In this document: positions 33,867 to 42,728 of the stretch, piece by piece
How positions within the stretch are numbered: the stretch's first letter is position 1
Layout of the letters: the number at the start of each line of letters is the position of its first letter
Assembly: GCA_965207125.1 (NCBI GenBank)
Contig: OZ242263.1
Location: 806,001-870,000 of the forward strand
Source: G965207125 sp965207125
Lineage (GTDB): Bacteria > Pseudomonadota > Alphaproteobacteria > Puniceispirillales > UBA1172
DNA: 64,000 bases
Direction of reading: 5' to 3'
Program-made: the position numbers and the translations under genes
The notes under the pieces: model-generated
The model's input: the letters and a program-made list of their open reading frames with translations, nothing else
Told to the model about the DNA's origin: nothing
Databases searched by the model: none

Positions 33867-35155
33867 AGAACACATCGCGTTTTGCCCTTATCAAGCCGCA
33901 ACTCAGCAGAGAGGACCCGGCGGCCGTTCTCGATATCGGCAGCAGCAAAATCGCTTCGATGATCGCTGTTCCGGACGCAAACGGGCATCCGAGAATCACT
34001 GGGATAGGGCAGCACGCATCGAACGGCATAAGATGCGGCGAGGTCGTCGACCCGGACGCGCTGCGTATTGCGGTTAGTAAGGCCGTTGAAAGCGCCGAGG
34101 CCATGGCGAGCGCAAAAATCAATAAAATCACCGTCGGCATTTCCGGCGGCCGATTAAAATCATCCATGAGGGACTACCAGATAGAAACGACGTCAGGTGT
34201 TGTCACTGAGCACGAATTCCGCCGGATTCAACGAAAAGATTTTGATCACACAGAAGAAAACGACCGCGTGGCGTTGCATCGCCTACCGGTGCAATACACC
34301 TTGGATGGAGGGCCGGGGATTCGTAATCCGGTTGGCATGTTCGGTAAGGTTTTAAGCGCGACTTTCTGCACAGTAACCGCGTCAAAGACTTCTCTGGATA
34401 ATTTAGCTATGGTGGTGGATCAAGCGCATCTTAAAGTAGATCGTTTTGTTGCCAATCCTTATGCAGCCGCTTTATCATCTCTCACCAACGATGAGAAAGA
34501 CTTGGGCGCGACCATCATTGAAATTGGCGCTGGATGCACCGGGGTTGCCTTTTTTATCAACGGTCATCTGAGATATGTGGATGTGATTCCACTTGGCGGG
34601 CATCATATTACTGGCGATATCGCACGCATACTCTCAATCGCAACCGATGAAGCCGAAAGGATCAAAACACTTAAGGGTAGCCTTCTTGCGGCCACCGGCG
34701 ACAGTGACGAAATTCTAACGCTACCCATGGTCGGCGATGATCGCGCCGAGGCCCCAGTCCAGATCGAGGTTGGGCTTTTGGGCGAGATTATCCGCGCCCG
34801 CATTGAGGAAATTTTCGAAAAGATTCTTGAACGTCTAGATCGTGCAGGCTTCGCCACCGCTGCGGGGCAACGCGTCATCCTTGTTGGCGGTAATGCTCAA
34901 CTTCCGGGGATGCGTGAATATGCGGCAACAATCATCGGCGGCACTGTCCGCATCGGCAAGCCGTCTGGAATTACCGGACTCGCCACGGCCACAAGCAATT
35001 CTGGTTTCGCGGCAACGACCGGGCTTTTGCACCATGTATTTTTTGATCGGAATAATGAGCTCTCGCTCACTGATCAGCGTCATTCACGCCACGCAGGACT
35101 GCTAACGCGGGTCAGTGATTGGTTTAGATATTACATTTGGGAGGCCGGAAGCTGA
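33863..35155 (+). CDS. ftsA: cell division protein FtsA
   Basis: Actin-fold ATPase that tethers FtsZ to the membrane. The ATG at 33863 (MKNTSRFALIKPQLSRED) overlaps the ftsQ stop; the longer open frame is ftsQ coding. 430 residues: phosphate-1 VLDIGSSKIASMIAV (about residue 23), the SHS2 region around ASAKINKITVGISGG, phosphate-2 ATIIEIGAGCTGVAFF, and RVILVGGNAQLPGMREYA. The C-terminus (DWFRYYIWEAG) is a short amphipathic membrane-targeting helix. Confidence 0.95.
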   Translation: MKNTSRFALIKPQLSREDPAAVLDIGSSKIASMIAVPDANGHPRITGIGQHASNGIRCGEVVDPDALRIAVSKAVESAEAMASAKINKITVGISGGRLKSSMRDYQIETTSGVVTEHEFRRIQRKDFDHTEENDRVALHRLPVQYTLDGGPGIRNPVGMFGKVLSATFCTVTASKTSLDNLAMVVDQAHLKVDRFVANPYAAALSSLTNDEKDLGATIIEIGAGCTGVAFFINGHLRYVDVIPLGGHHITGDIARILSIATDEAERIKTLKGSLLAATGDSDEILTLPMVGDDRAEAPVQIEVGLLGEIIRARIEEIFEKILERLDRAGFATAAGQRVILVGGNAQLPGMREYAATIIGGTVRIGKPSGITGLATATSNSGFAATTGLLHHVFFDRNNELSLTDQRHSRHAGLLTRVSDWFRYYIWEAGS

Positions 35156-35203
35156 TGATTAAGCATCGTTTTATTCATGATCATCAGCCGATTTTCTTCG
35201 GCC
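35143..35203 (+). promoter_or_regulatory. extended stem-loop across the ftsA stop, in the ftsA-ftsZ gap
   Basis: Inner arms GCTGATGAT (35151-35159) and ATCATCAGC (35180-35188) pair perfectly. Outer arms GGCCGGAA (35143-35150) and TTCGGCC (35197-35203) pair with one bulged G. The combined stem spans the ftsA TGA (35153-35155). There is no clean U-run. A role in mRNA processing or in boosting ftsZ relative to ftsA is possible, but it is inferred only from place and shape. Confidence 0.6.
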
Positions 35204-35282
35204 TACCGGGCAGATTTATCCCAGGTGCCGCTCGGTCACCATCAATACACCTACTTTCAAAACCACGAAAGGAAACTTTATC

Positions 35283-37043
35283 ATGACACTCAATATCTCA
35301 GTGCCGGGCACAACAGAAGAACTCCGCCCCAAAATCACCGTGATCGGTGTTGGCGGTGGCGGCGGTAACGCCATCAACAACATGATCGAGGCTAAACTGG
35401 AAGGCGTTGACTTTCTGGTTGTCAACACCGATGGTCAAGCGTTGGCGGCTTCACTCGCGACGCGCAAAATCCAACTGGATAGGCAACAGACCAAAGGCCT
35501 CGGCGCAGGTTCAAAACCCGAAGTGGGGCGTTTGGCCGCTGAGGCCACTCTCGATGAGATCATGGCCGAACTCACCGATAGCCATATGGTGTTTATCACC
35601 GCCGGCATGGGTGGTGGCACTGGCACAGGGGCCGCGCCCGTGATTGCCAAAGCCGCCCGTGAACACGGAATTCTCACCGTCGGCGTGGTCACCAAGCCTT
35701 TTGAATTTGAAGGGTTACACAGGATGACCCTCGCCAATGACGGCATCGAGGAATTGCAGGCTTATGTCGATACACTGATCGTGATTCCTAATCAGAATCT
35801 GTTCAGGCTGACTAATGAAAGAACCACCTTCACCGACGCTTTCGCGATCGCGGATGAGGTTCTTCATCAAGGCGTCTGCGGCGTCACCGACCTGATGATC
35901 AAACCCGGTATGGTTAACCTCGATTTCGCTGACATCCGATCAGTGATGAGCGAAATGGGCAAAGCGATGATGGGAACCGGTGAAGCTTCGGGGGATGGGC
36001 GTGCGACTAATGCGGCCGAATCCGCAATCCATAATCCTCTTCTCGATGAAACCACACTGAAAGGTGCACAAGCCTTGCTGATTAACATCACCGGTGGCTC
36101 TGACATGACGCTGTTCGAGGTCGATGAAGCCGCTAATCATATCCGCAAGGAAATAGACCAAGATGCAATGATTATTTTCGGTGCGATCATTGATGAGAAA
36201 ATGGAAGGCATGATGCGAATCTCGGTTGTAGCCACCGGCATGGAATCCGAAGTGGGGGGCATAAGACCGCCATTCAGATCGGAGCCTTTGGTTACGAAAA
36301 CGCCTAAACCTGTTCATATCGAGCAGGTTAGCGATGATATTGTAGTTAGCCCTACTATGCATCACGCGCCTGAGATGGACAGCGACTCCGTCGCCCCCAC
36401 CATCGAGGTGGAGACCCCCACTGCGGAAACATTCACTGCGGAAACACCCACTGTGGAAACACCGGTGGAGGTATCCACAGAGAGACCTTCTGGGGAAGAG
36501 CCGTCAACAGAGCCGATTGCTAAAACTGATGCCGACCCTGATGATGACCATTATTTCAGCACTCATCCCGATCAGATGAATATGATGGATGATATTGTCA
36601 ATGAGGCTGAGGAGCAGAGCGAAAGTGCTGAAGTTCCAACCGACGACACCGTGAACGATGCTATGCAGTTGAATAATGATGACGGTTTCACTTTGCGTAA
36701 AACAGCCGATATAGATGAACCGGTGGTGGAGCAAAGCAACAAAAGCGCACCAAGTCTTGTGGGACATATCTCACGGATATTTTCAGGGAAGGCAGCAAAA
36801 CCCGAAACTTTGCCTAAAACCCATGAGCGTAAGGCGCCAGTCATCAAACCTTTCGCCCACCCTCCTGAAGCTGCCGAGACAGAGGAAACGGCGGCAGACA
36901 CTGCTCCTTCAGTAGAAACAGGCCAGACTGAGCCGGTCCTTAATGAGGCGAGGGAGCAAGACTCACCGAAACTCGATATACCCGAGCAGCATGATGAGTT
37001 TGATCTGGAAATCCCAGCGTTTTTACGCCGTCAGGCAAACTAA
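35283..37043 (+). CDS. ftsZ: cell division protein FtsZ
   Basis: Tubulin-like GTPase that forms the Z ring. 586 residues: nucleotide-binding GVGGGGGNAINNMIE (about residue 21), the tubulin signature GGGTGTGAAPVIAKAA (about 111), and NLDFADIRSVMSEMGKAMMG. The GTPase core ends near residue 320. A ~250-residue acidic, Pro/Thr/Glu-rich linker follows, then the conserved C-terminal peptide DLEIPAFLRRQAN that binds FtsA and other partners. Long linkers are usual in alphaproteobacteria. Part of the linker is a short tandem repeat (36411-36470). Confidence 0.98.
   Translation: MTLNISVPGTTEELRPKITVIGVGGGGGNAINNMIEAKLEGVDFLVVNTDGQALAASLATRKIQLDRQQTKGLGAGSKPEVGRLAAEATLDEIMAELTDSHMVFITAGMGGGTGTGAAPVIAKAAREHGILTVGVVTKPFEFEGLHRMTLANDGIEELQAYVDTLIVIPNQNLFRLTNERTTFTDAFAIADEVLHQGVCGVTDLMIKPGMVNLDFADIRSVMSEMGKAMMGTGEASGDGRATNAAESAIHNPLLDETTLKGAQALLINITGGSDMTLFEVDEAANHIRKEIDQDAMIIFGAIIDEKMEGMMRISVVATGMESEVGGIRPPFRSEPLVTKTPKPVHIEQVSDDIVVSPTMHHAPEMDSDSVAPTIEVETPTAETFTAETPTVETPVEVSTERPSGEEPSTEPIAKTDADPDDDHYFSTHPDQMNMMDDIVNEAEEQSESAEVPTDDTVNDAMQLNNDDGFTLRKTADIDEPVVEQSNKSAPSLVGHISRIFSGKAAKPETLPKTHERKAPVIKPFAHPPEAAETEETAADTAPSVETGQTEPVLNEAREQDSPKLDIPEQHDEFDLEIPAFLRRQAN
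36411..36470 (+). repeat. 15-bp tandem repeats in the FtsZ linker
   Basis: Four units of about 15 bases coding ETPTA, ETFTA, ETPTV and ETPVE lie in tandem. The DNA units are close copies (ACNNNCACTGNGGAA). This is likely slippage-driven length variation in a disordered linker, where length matters more than sequence. Confidence 0.85.
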
Positions 37044-37053
37044 TCCCCTATCT

Positions 37054-37095
37054 ACGATTGGTTACTGATTATTGCAATAATCGGTAACCAATCGT
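37054..37095 (+). terminator. 21-bp palindrome between ftsZ and lpxC
   Basis: Arms 37054-37074 and 37075-37095 are complementary throughout with a single G-U (T37066 with G37083). It lies 11 bases after the ftsZ stop. In RNA it would make a very stable hairpin with a TTGCAA tip. Only GATTTG follows, so the U-run is poor; a terminator, a processing site or a protein-binding palindrome are all possible. Confidence 0.6.
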
Positions 37096-37155
37096 GATTT
37101 GTCCGTGTCGTAAATTTTTCTTTATATTGAGTGAATAGCGGCGGTATTGCGAACG

Positions 37156-38052
37156 ATGCGGACATATCAAACTACACTTTTATCATCAACCAGCCAGAGC
37201 GGTATTGGAATTCACTCAGCGCGTCTGGTCGATATGACATTGCACCCTGCTCCAGCCAATACGGGCATTATTTTCCGCCGCACCGATATTAGCGACGTCG
37301 ATACCGATATCAAAGCGCACTACACCAATATCAGCGACGTGATGCTCAATACCAGCCTCACTAATGACGATGGGGTGACAGTAGGGACGATTGAGCATCT
37401 AATGGCGGCTTTCGCTGGCATGGGGGTTGATAACGCGATTGTTGATGTTTCAGGTGCTGAATTGCCGTCATGTGATGGTAGCGCACTGCCGTTCTGCGAG
37501 AAGATCACCAACATCGGCATCAAACAGCTATCGGCCCCCAAGAAATACGTCAAAGTTACCAAACCGGTTACTGTCAATAATGACCAAGCGCATATCACCG
37601 TCTCCCCCTCCGATTTATTGCAGATCAGCACCAAAATATCGTTTGAAGATCCTTTTATCGGCACGGAACAGTATTTTTATGTTCATGATACCAACAGTTT
37701 CGTCGAGGAATTAGCCGCCGCAAGGACATTTTGCCTATTGGGCGATCTTACTAAAATTCACGCAGCAGGGTTGGGACTTGGTGGCTCAACGGACAACGCG
37801 ATTGTGGTCGATAACGGCGAGATGAAGAATTCGACCCCCTTGCGCTTCACTGATGAGTTTGTCCGTCACAAGACCTTGGATTGCATTGGCGATCTGATGC
37901 TGGCTGGCTGTGAGATCATCGGTCATGTCAATGCAATACGACCAGGGCACAAAATCAACTCAGATCTGGTCAAAGCCTTGATGGATGACGAGACAGCCTA
38001 TACCATCGTCGAAGCAACAGATTTAATGCAAGACAAGGCCAAGGTCGCCTGA
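37156..38052 (+). CDS. lpxC: UDP-3-O-acyl-N-acetylglucosamine deacetylase
   Basis: Zinc deacetylase that commits precursors to lipid A, so the outer membrane should carry lipopolysaccharide. From the ATG at 37156 (MRTYQTTLLSSTSQSGIGIH) it is 298 residues; a TTG at 37147 is an alternative and neither has a strong ribosome binding site. The motif GTIEHLMAAFAGMGVDNAI (about residue 76) supplies one zinc His, and HKTLDCIGDLMLAG (about 237) supplies His and Asp. A late catalytic His lies in the RPGHKINSDLV segment. Confidence 0.96.
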   Translation: MRTYQTTLLSSTSQSGIGIHSARLVDMTLHPAPANTGIIFRRTDISDVDTDIKAHYTNISDVMLNTSLTNDDGVTVGTIEHLMAAFAGMGVDNAIVDVSGAELPSCDGSALPFCEKITNIGIKQLSAPKKYVKVTKPVTVNNDQAHITVSPSDLLQISTKISFEDPFIGTEQYFYVHDTNSFVEELAAARTFCLLGDLTKIHAAGLGLGGSTDNAIVVDNGEMKNSTPLRFTDEFVRHKTLDCIGDLMLAGCEIIGHVNAIRPGHKINSDLVKALMDDETAYTIVEATDLMQDKAKVA

Positions 38053-38137
38053 TCATTCGTCTTATTAGAAGAGATTTTGCTTTAATAATGCATCGCGTCA
38101 CCGTATCCTTGCGAAGGTTTTAAGGAGGCCTCCCAAA

Positions 38138-38968
38138 TTGCTCTCTCGCCCGATAACAAAAAAATGCTACCAGCTCATCACGCTCTTGGGTGTGGTTGGT
38201 TTTCTCGCACTTTCAGGATGCGCCAGCGAACCTGAGCGGTTAGAGCAGATCGAACGCTCAGCCGAAGAACTGTATAATACCGCTCTCAATGAAGCCCAAA
38301 CGGGCAGTATCTTCAACTCATCCTCGCTTTTCGAGGAAGTCGAACGCCAGCACCCTTATTCGGAATGGGCGACTCAATCGCAACTGATGGCAGCTTGGGC
38401 CCTGTATTCATCAGGCCACTATACAGAAGCCGTTGCCTCGCTGGACAGATTCACTAATCTCAATCCAGCGCATCCTGATGTTGATTACGCGTATTATCTC
38501 AAGGCGCAATCCTATTATGAGCAAATCGTTGATGTTGAACGCGACGCGGGCATGACCCATAACGCAAGAGAGGCGTTTAGCGCTTTGATTGGACGATTTC
38601 CCAATAGCCACTACGCCCGTGATGCAGCGCTAAAATTAGACCTGACCGCCAGCCATCTCGCCGGCAAGCAAATGGCCGTCGGACGATATTATCTACGGGC
38701 GGGGCATTATGGTGCAGCGTTGAGGCGCTTTGAGCGCGTTATTGAAACCTATGATTCCTCAAACCAGACGCCTGAGGCGATTTACCGAACGATCGAAGCA
38801 TATACAGCACTCGGATTGTCGGTAGAAGCCGAGCGCGCGGCAACGGTTTTGCAGTATAATTTCCCCGATTCTATTTGGACGGAAAGAATGTATAGGTTTA
38901 TCCATGACCCTGAAGAAAACCATGAACCCCCACTGTTCAAATCTTTTTTCGATTGGCTCGCACCGTAG
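38138..38968 (+). CDS. bamD: outer membrane assembly lipoprotein BamD
   Basis: TPR lipoprotein of the BAM complex that folds outer-membrane beta-barrels. It starts with TTG at 38138, preceded by AAGGAGG nine bases upstream; that ribosome binding site lies within the palindrome GGAGGCCTCC (38124-38133). The signal peptide ends in lipobox LSGC (Cys at about residue 28). TPR-like helices follow (AEELYNTALNEAQTGSIFNS, ASLDRFTNLNPAHPDVDYAY). 276 residues, standard. Position after lpxC and before recN is common in alphaproteobacteria. Confidence 0.93.
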   Translation: MLSRPITKKCYQLITLLGVVGFLALSGCASEPERLEQIERSAEELYNTALNEAQTGSIFNSSSLFEEVERQHPYSEWATQSQLMAAWALYSSGHYTEAVASLDRFTNLNPAHPDVDYAYYLKAQSYYEQIVDVERDAGMTHNAREAFSALIGRFPNSHYARDAALKLDLTASHLAGKQMAVGRYYLRAGHYGAALRRFERVIETYDSSNQTPEAIYRTIEAYTALGLSVEAERAATVLQYNFPDSIWTERMYRFIHDPEENHEPPLFKSFFDWLAP

Positions 38969-38977
38969 TTTTGACCG

Positions 38978-40636
38978 ATGCTAAACCATCTTTCAGTCCG
39001 CAACGTTGTTCTGATCAACACCCTCGATCTGGATTTTAACACGGGGTTAACGGTGCTAACCGGCGAGACCGGAGCGGGAAAATCTATCTTGCTCGATTCT
39101 CTTGGGCTAGCGTTAGGTAGCCGAGCTGATTTCTCACTCATTGGCACCGATGGCGATCACGCCGAAGTTACCGCGATATTCACCCCCCTGCCCGATCACC
39201 CGGCCTATGCCATGCTGGATAAGGCGGGGATCCGTCGTGATGATGAAATTGTCATGCGCCGCAAATTACGTGATGGAAAATCATCAGCGATGATTAACGA
39301 TACACCTGTCAGTATCGGTCTGATGCGCGAGATCGGCGATAGTTTTGTCGAGATACAAGGGCAGTTTGAAGGCCGAGGGCTACTCGATAGCCGAACGCAC
39401 CGGGGTCTTTTGGATCGTTTTGCCGGAAATATGGCGCTAGTTCAAGACGTGGCTGAGGCATGGCAGCAATGGGTTGAGACCAAAGCGCGCTGGCAAGCGG
39501 CGGTAGATATACTGGAAAAAAGCAAATCTGAAGAAGAATGGCTACGTGAGACAGTGCACAAGCTTGACGATCTTGCGCCGCAAGAAGGCGAGGCGAAGCA
39601 CCTTACTGAGGAGCGCCAGCTACTGGGTAATATCAGTCGTTTGGCTGAAGCGATCACTGTTATCGAGATGGCTATTGATGGTGAGCAGGGCGTCGCAAAA
39701 GCCGTCGCCTTATCACAAAGGACACTCGAGCGAATTCAGCATATTGCGGACACGCTGATAACGCCACTTGGCGACGCGCTTGAACGCCTCGAGGCTGAAA
39801 CTAGCGAGACGGCCCACGCGATTTCCACCATTCGCGGCCATCTCGAAGATAATCCTGAACGCTTGCACATCATCGATGATCGCCTGCATGAATTACGTGG
39901 GCAAGCGCGAAAACATCATGTGGAAATTGAAAACCTGCCGGCGCTTTACGCTGAACTCAAACAGAAACTGGCGGATCTCGATGACGCAGGTGATGGAACT
40001 GGTACTCTTGCCAAAGCCATGGATGCGGCGCGGCAGGATTATATAGAAAAAGCAACCCGTCTTTCTGAAGTGCGGCATGAGGCAGCATCCCGTCTGGACG
40101 CGAGGGTTATGGCTGAATTGCCACCGATTAAGTTAGAAGATGCTCAGTTTATAACCCAGATTGAACGGCAAGATGAAAACAACAGAGCGCACCATGGTAT
40201 AGACGCTATTCATTTCGAGGCTAGTGCCAACAGAGGCATTGCGGCTGGGGCTATTGACAAAATTGCATCAGGCGGTGAACTCGCGCGTTTTCTGCTCGCG
40301 CTTAAAATTATTTTGGCGGACACTGCACCACCGATGACCTTGATTTTCGATGAGGTAGACACAGGCGTTGGCGGAGCGGCCGCAGCAGCGGTTGGAGCAA
40401 GGTTGGCACGACTTGGCGAGGCGATGCAAACACTGGTGGTCACCCACTCACCGCAAGTCGCAGCACAAGGTGACCATCACCTGCTGATCGCTAAAAGTTC
40501 GATGGGCGAAAGCACAATTTCCCATACCGAGATGCTTGAAACCGAGGCTCGAATCGAGGAAATTAGTAGAATGTTAGCGGGCGAGATGATCACAACAGAG
40601 GCACGCGCCGCTGCCATAAAACTGCTGAAAAGCTAA
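38978..40636 (+). CDS. recN: DNA repair protein RecN
   Basis: SMC-like ATPase acting early in double-strand-break repair. 552 residues: Walker A TGETGAGKSILLDSLGLALG (about residues 28-47), a long coiled-coil middle, the signature ASGGELARFLLALKII (about 430) and Walker B MTLIFDEVDTGVGG (about 452). Length is normal. It begins nine bases after bamD and ligA begins one base after it. Confidence 0.96.
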   Translation: MLNHLSVRNVVLINTLDLDFNTGLTVLTGETGAGKSILLDSLGLALGSRADFSLIGTDGDHAEVTAIFTPLPDHPAYAMLDKAGIRRDDEIVMRRKLRDGKSSAMINDTPVSIGLMREIGDSFVEIQGQFEGRGLLDSRTHRGLLDRFAGNMALVQDVAEAWQQWVETKARWQAAVDILEKSKSEEEWLRETVHKLDDLAPQEGEAKHLTEERQLLGNISRLAEAITVIEMAIDGEQGVAKAVALSQRTLERIQHIADTLITPLGDALERLEAETSETAHAISTIRGHLEDNPERLHIIDDRLHELRGQARKHHVEIENLPALYAELKQKLADLDDAGDGTGTLAKAMDAARQDYIEKATRLSEVRHEAASRLDARVMAELPPIKLEDAQFITQIERQDENNRAHHGIDAIHFEASANRGIAAGAIDKIASGGELARFLLALKIILADTAPPMTLIFDEVDTGVGGAAAAAVGARLARLGEAMQTLVVTHSPQVAAQGDHHLLIAKSSMGESTISHTEMLETEARIEEISRMLAGEMITTEARAAAIKLLKS

Positions 40637-40637
40637 A

Positions 40638-42728
40638 ATGAGCCAAGCTGATATTAAAAACCTAACCAACCTTGAGGCCGCCGGTGAACTCCAGCGGCTA
40701 TCTGAAAAAATTACCCTTCATAACAAACTCTATCATGGCGAGGATGCACCAAAAATTTCCGATGCCAAATTTGACGCACTGATGCGGCGTAATGAGGCAA
40801 TCGAGGCGGAATTTCCTCACCTTGTTCGTGAGGACAGCCCATCGCGCAAAGTTGGCACATCACCTAGCGATGGTTTTGCCAAGCATCATCACGCTGTGCC
40901 AATGTTATCGCTGAACAATGCGTTTGATTCTGATGAAGCGCGAGAGTTTGATAAACGACTCATCCGCTTTCTCAGTTTAGAGGCCGAGACACCGATCGCT
41001 TATTCGGTCGAGCCTAAAATAGACGGATTATCGATCAGTTTGCGTTATGAGAACGGCACACTGATGAATGGTGTCACCAGAGGCGATGGTCTTGAAGGGG
41101 AGGACGTCACTGCCAATATTCGCACGATTTCATCAATTCCGCATCAGCTGGAAAATTGTTCCACTGAGATTGTCGAGATTCGTGGTGAGATTTACATGAC
41201 GCGGCCAGATTTTCTCGCATTTAATCAAAGCCAAAAAGAGAACGAAGCCAAGATTTTTGCTAACCCGCGCAACGCCGCAGCAGGGTCAATACGCCAAAAA
41301 AATTGGGAAGTCACAGCGTCAAGGCCTTTGCGTTTTTTCGCCTATGGTGCGGGCGAAATGACCTCCCCTGTCGCCACCAGCCATACCAAATTCCTCGCTG
41401 TATTAAAAAACTGGGGCTTTGCCGTAACGCCCCTATCCATCAAAGCCAACAACATTAACGCCGCGCTTGATCATTACGATAAAATCGAAAAACAGCGTGC
41501 TGAAATGGAGTATGACATCGATGGCGTAGTTTATAAGGTCGATCGATATGATTATCAGGAACGGCTTGGTCAAGTCGCTCGCTCGCCACGTTGGGCGATC
41601 GCCCATAAATTCACTGCCGAAAAGGCCGAAACCACATTGCTCGGTGTAGATATTCAGGTCGGGCGCACCGGTGCATTGACTCCAGTCGCCAGATTAAAGC
41701 CGATCACTGTTGGCGGAGTGGTGGTGTCAAACGCGACTCTGCACAACGAAGATTATATCACTAGCAAGGATATACGCCTCGGGGATCGAGTAACAGTGCA
41801 ACGTGCAGGAGACGTGATCCCACAGATATTATCGGTCAATCTTGAGGTGCGAGATGGCACGGAAAAGTCTTTCATCTATCCTGAGACTTGCCCATCTTGC
41901 GGTAGTCCAGCGATCAGACCTGAGGGCGAGGCGATCAGGCGCTGCGTGGGGCAACTTGTCTGTCCTGCACAAAGTGTTGAGCGATTAAAGCATTTCGTTT
42001 CACGAGGCGCGTTCGATATAGAAGGTCTTGGTCGCAAAATGATCGAAGATCTACACGACGATCAAATGCTTAACGAGCCGGCGGATATCTTTCATCTGCA
42101 CAAGAAAGCGGAAAAACTAAAAGAGCGTGAAGGCTGGGGAGACGTTTCGGTCAATAACCTAATTAAAGCCATCGATGACCGACGCCACATTGCGCTTGAT
42201 CGCCTGATTTATTCGCTGGGAATAAGGCAAGTCGGACAGGCCACTGCAATGCTTTTAGCGCGATATTTTGGCAGCTTGGAAAAACTGCGACAGATCGCGC
42301 AAGATTCTATTGATGATGACGGCAAAGCCCGGGAGGAGATGATCAATATTGATCAGATCGGCGACAGTATGGTCGATGATATCGCTAAATTTTTCAATGA
42401 TGACCATAATAGCGCAGCGCTTAACCGCCTCCTTGAAGAAATAACACTGTCCCCACCACCACCGGTCGCTGACACAAGTCCCATTTCCAGCAAAATCGTG
42501 GTTTTCACCGGCACATTGACAAAAATGAGCCGGGCCGAAGCCAAAGCAAGAGCCGAAGCCATGGGTGCTAAAGTGGCGGGTTCAGTATCAGCGAAAACCG
42601 ATTATGTTATAATCGGCGCGGATGCTGGCAGCAAAGCGCGTAAAGCCTTAGATCTAGGCATCAAAACCCTCGATGAAGAAGCGTGGCTTAAATTGATCGG
42701 CAATGATAAACTCCCAATTAACCTTTAA
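40638..42728 (+). CDS. ligA: NAD-dependent DNA ligase
   Basis: Seals nicks using NAD+. 696 residues in the standard layout: Ia domain (HNKLYHGEDAPKISDAKFD), adenylation domain with KxDG as EPKIDGLS (Lys127, AMP-accepting), OB fold with GRTGALTPVARLKPITVGG, a Cys4 zinc finger (CPSCGSP then RRCVGQLVCP, about residues 416-436), helix-hairpin-helix repeats and a C-terminal BRCT domain (about 615-690). Complete. Its end overlaps the convergent aminopeptidase gene by 11 bases. Confidence 0.97.
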   Translation: MSQADIKNLTNLEAAGELQRLSEKITLHNKLYHGEDAPKISDAKFDALMRRNEAIEAEFPHLVREDSPSRKVGTSPSDGFAKHHHAVPMLSLNNAFDSDEAREFDKRLIRFLSLEAETPIAYSVEPKIDGLSISLRYENGTLMNGVTRGDGLEGEDVTANIRTISSIPHQLENCSTEIVEIRGEIYMTRPDFLAFNQSQKENEAKIFANPRNAAAGSIRQKNWEVTASRPLRFFAYGAGEMTSPVATSHTKFLAVLKNWGFAVTPLSIKANNINAALDHYDKIEKQRAEMEYDIDGVVYKVDRYDYQERLGQVARSPRWAIAHKFTAEKAETTLLGVDIQVGRTGALTPVARLKPITVGGVVVSNATLHNEDYITSKDIRLGDRVTVQRAGDVIPQILSVNLEVRDGTEKSFIYPETCPSCGSPAIRPEGEAIRRCVGQLVCPAQSVERLKHFVSRGAFDIEGLGRKMIEDLHDDQMLNEPADIFHLHKKAEKLKEREGWGDVSVNNLIKAIDDRRHIALDRLIYSLGIRQVGQATAMLLARYFGSLEKLRQIAQDSIDDDGKAREEMINIDQIGDSMVDDIAKFFNDDHNSAALNRLLEEITLSPPPPVADTSPISSKIVVFTGTLTKMSRAEAKARAEAMGAKVAGSVSAKTDYVIIGADAGSKARKALDLGIKTLDEEAWLKLIGNDKLPINL

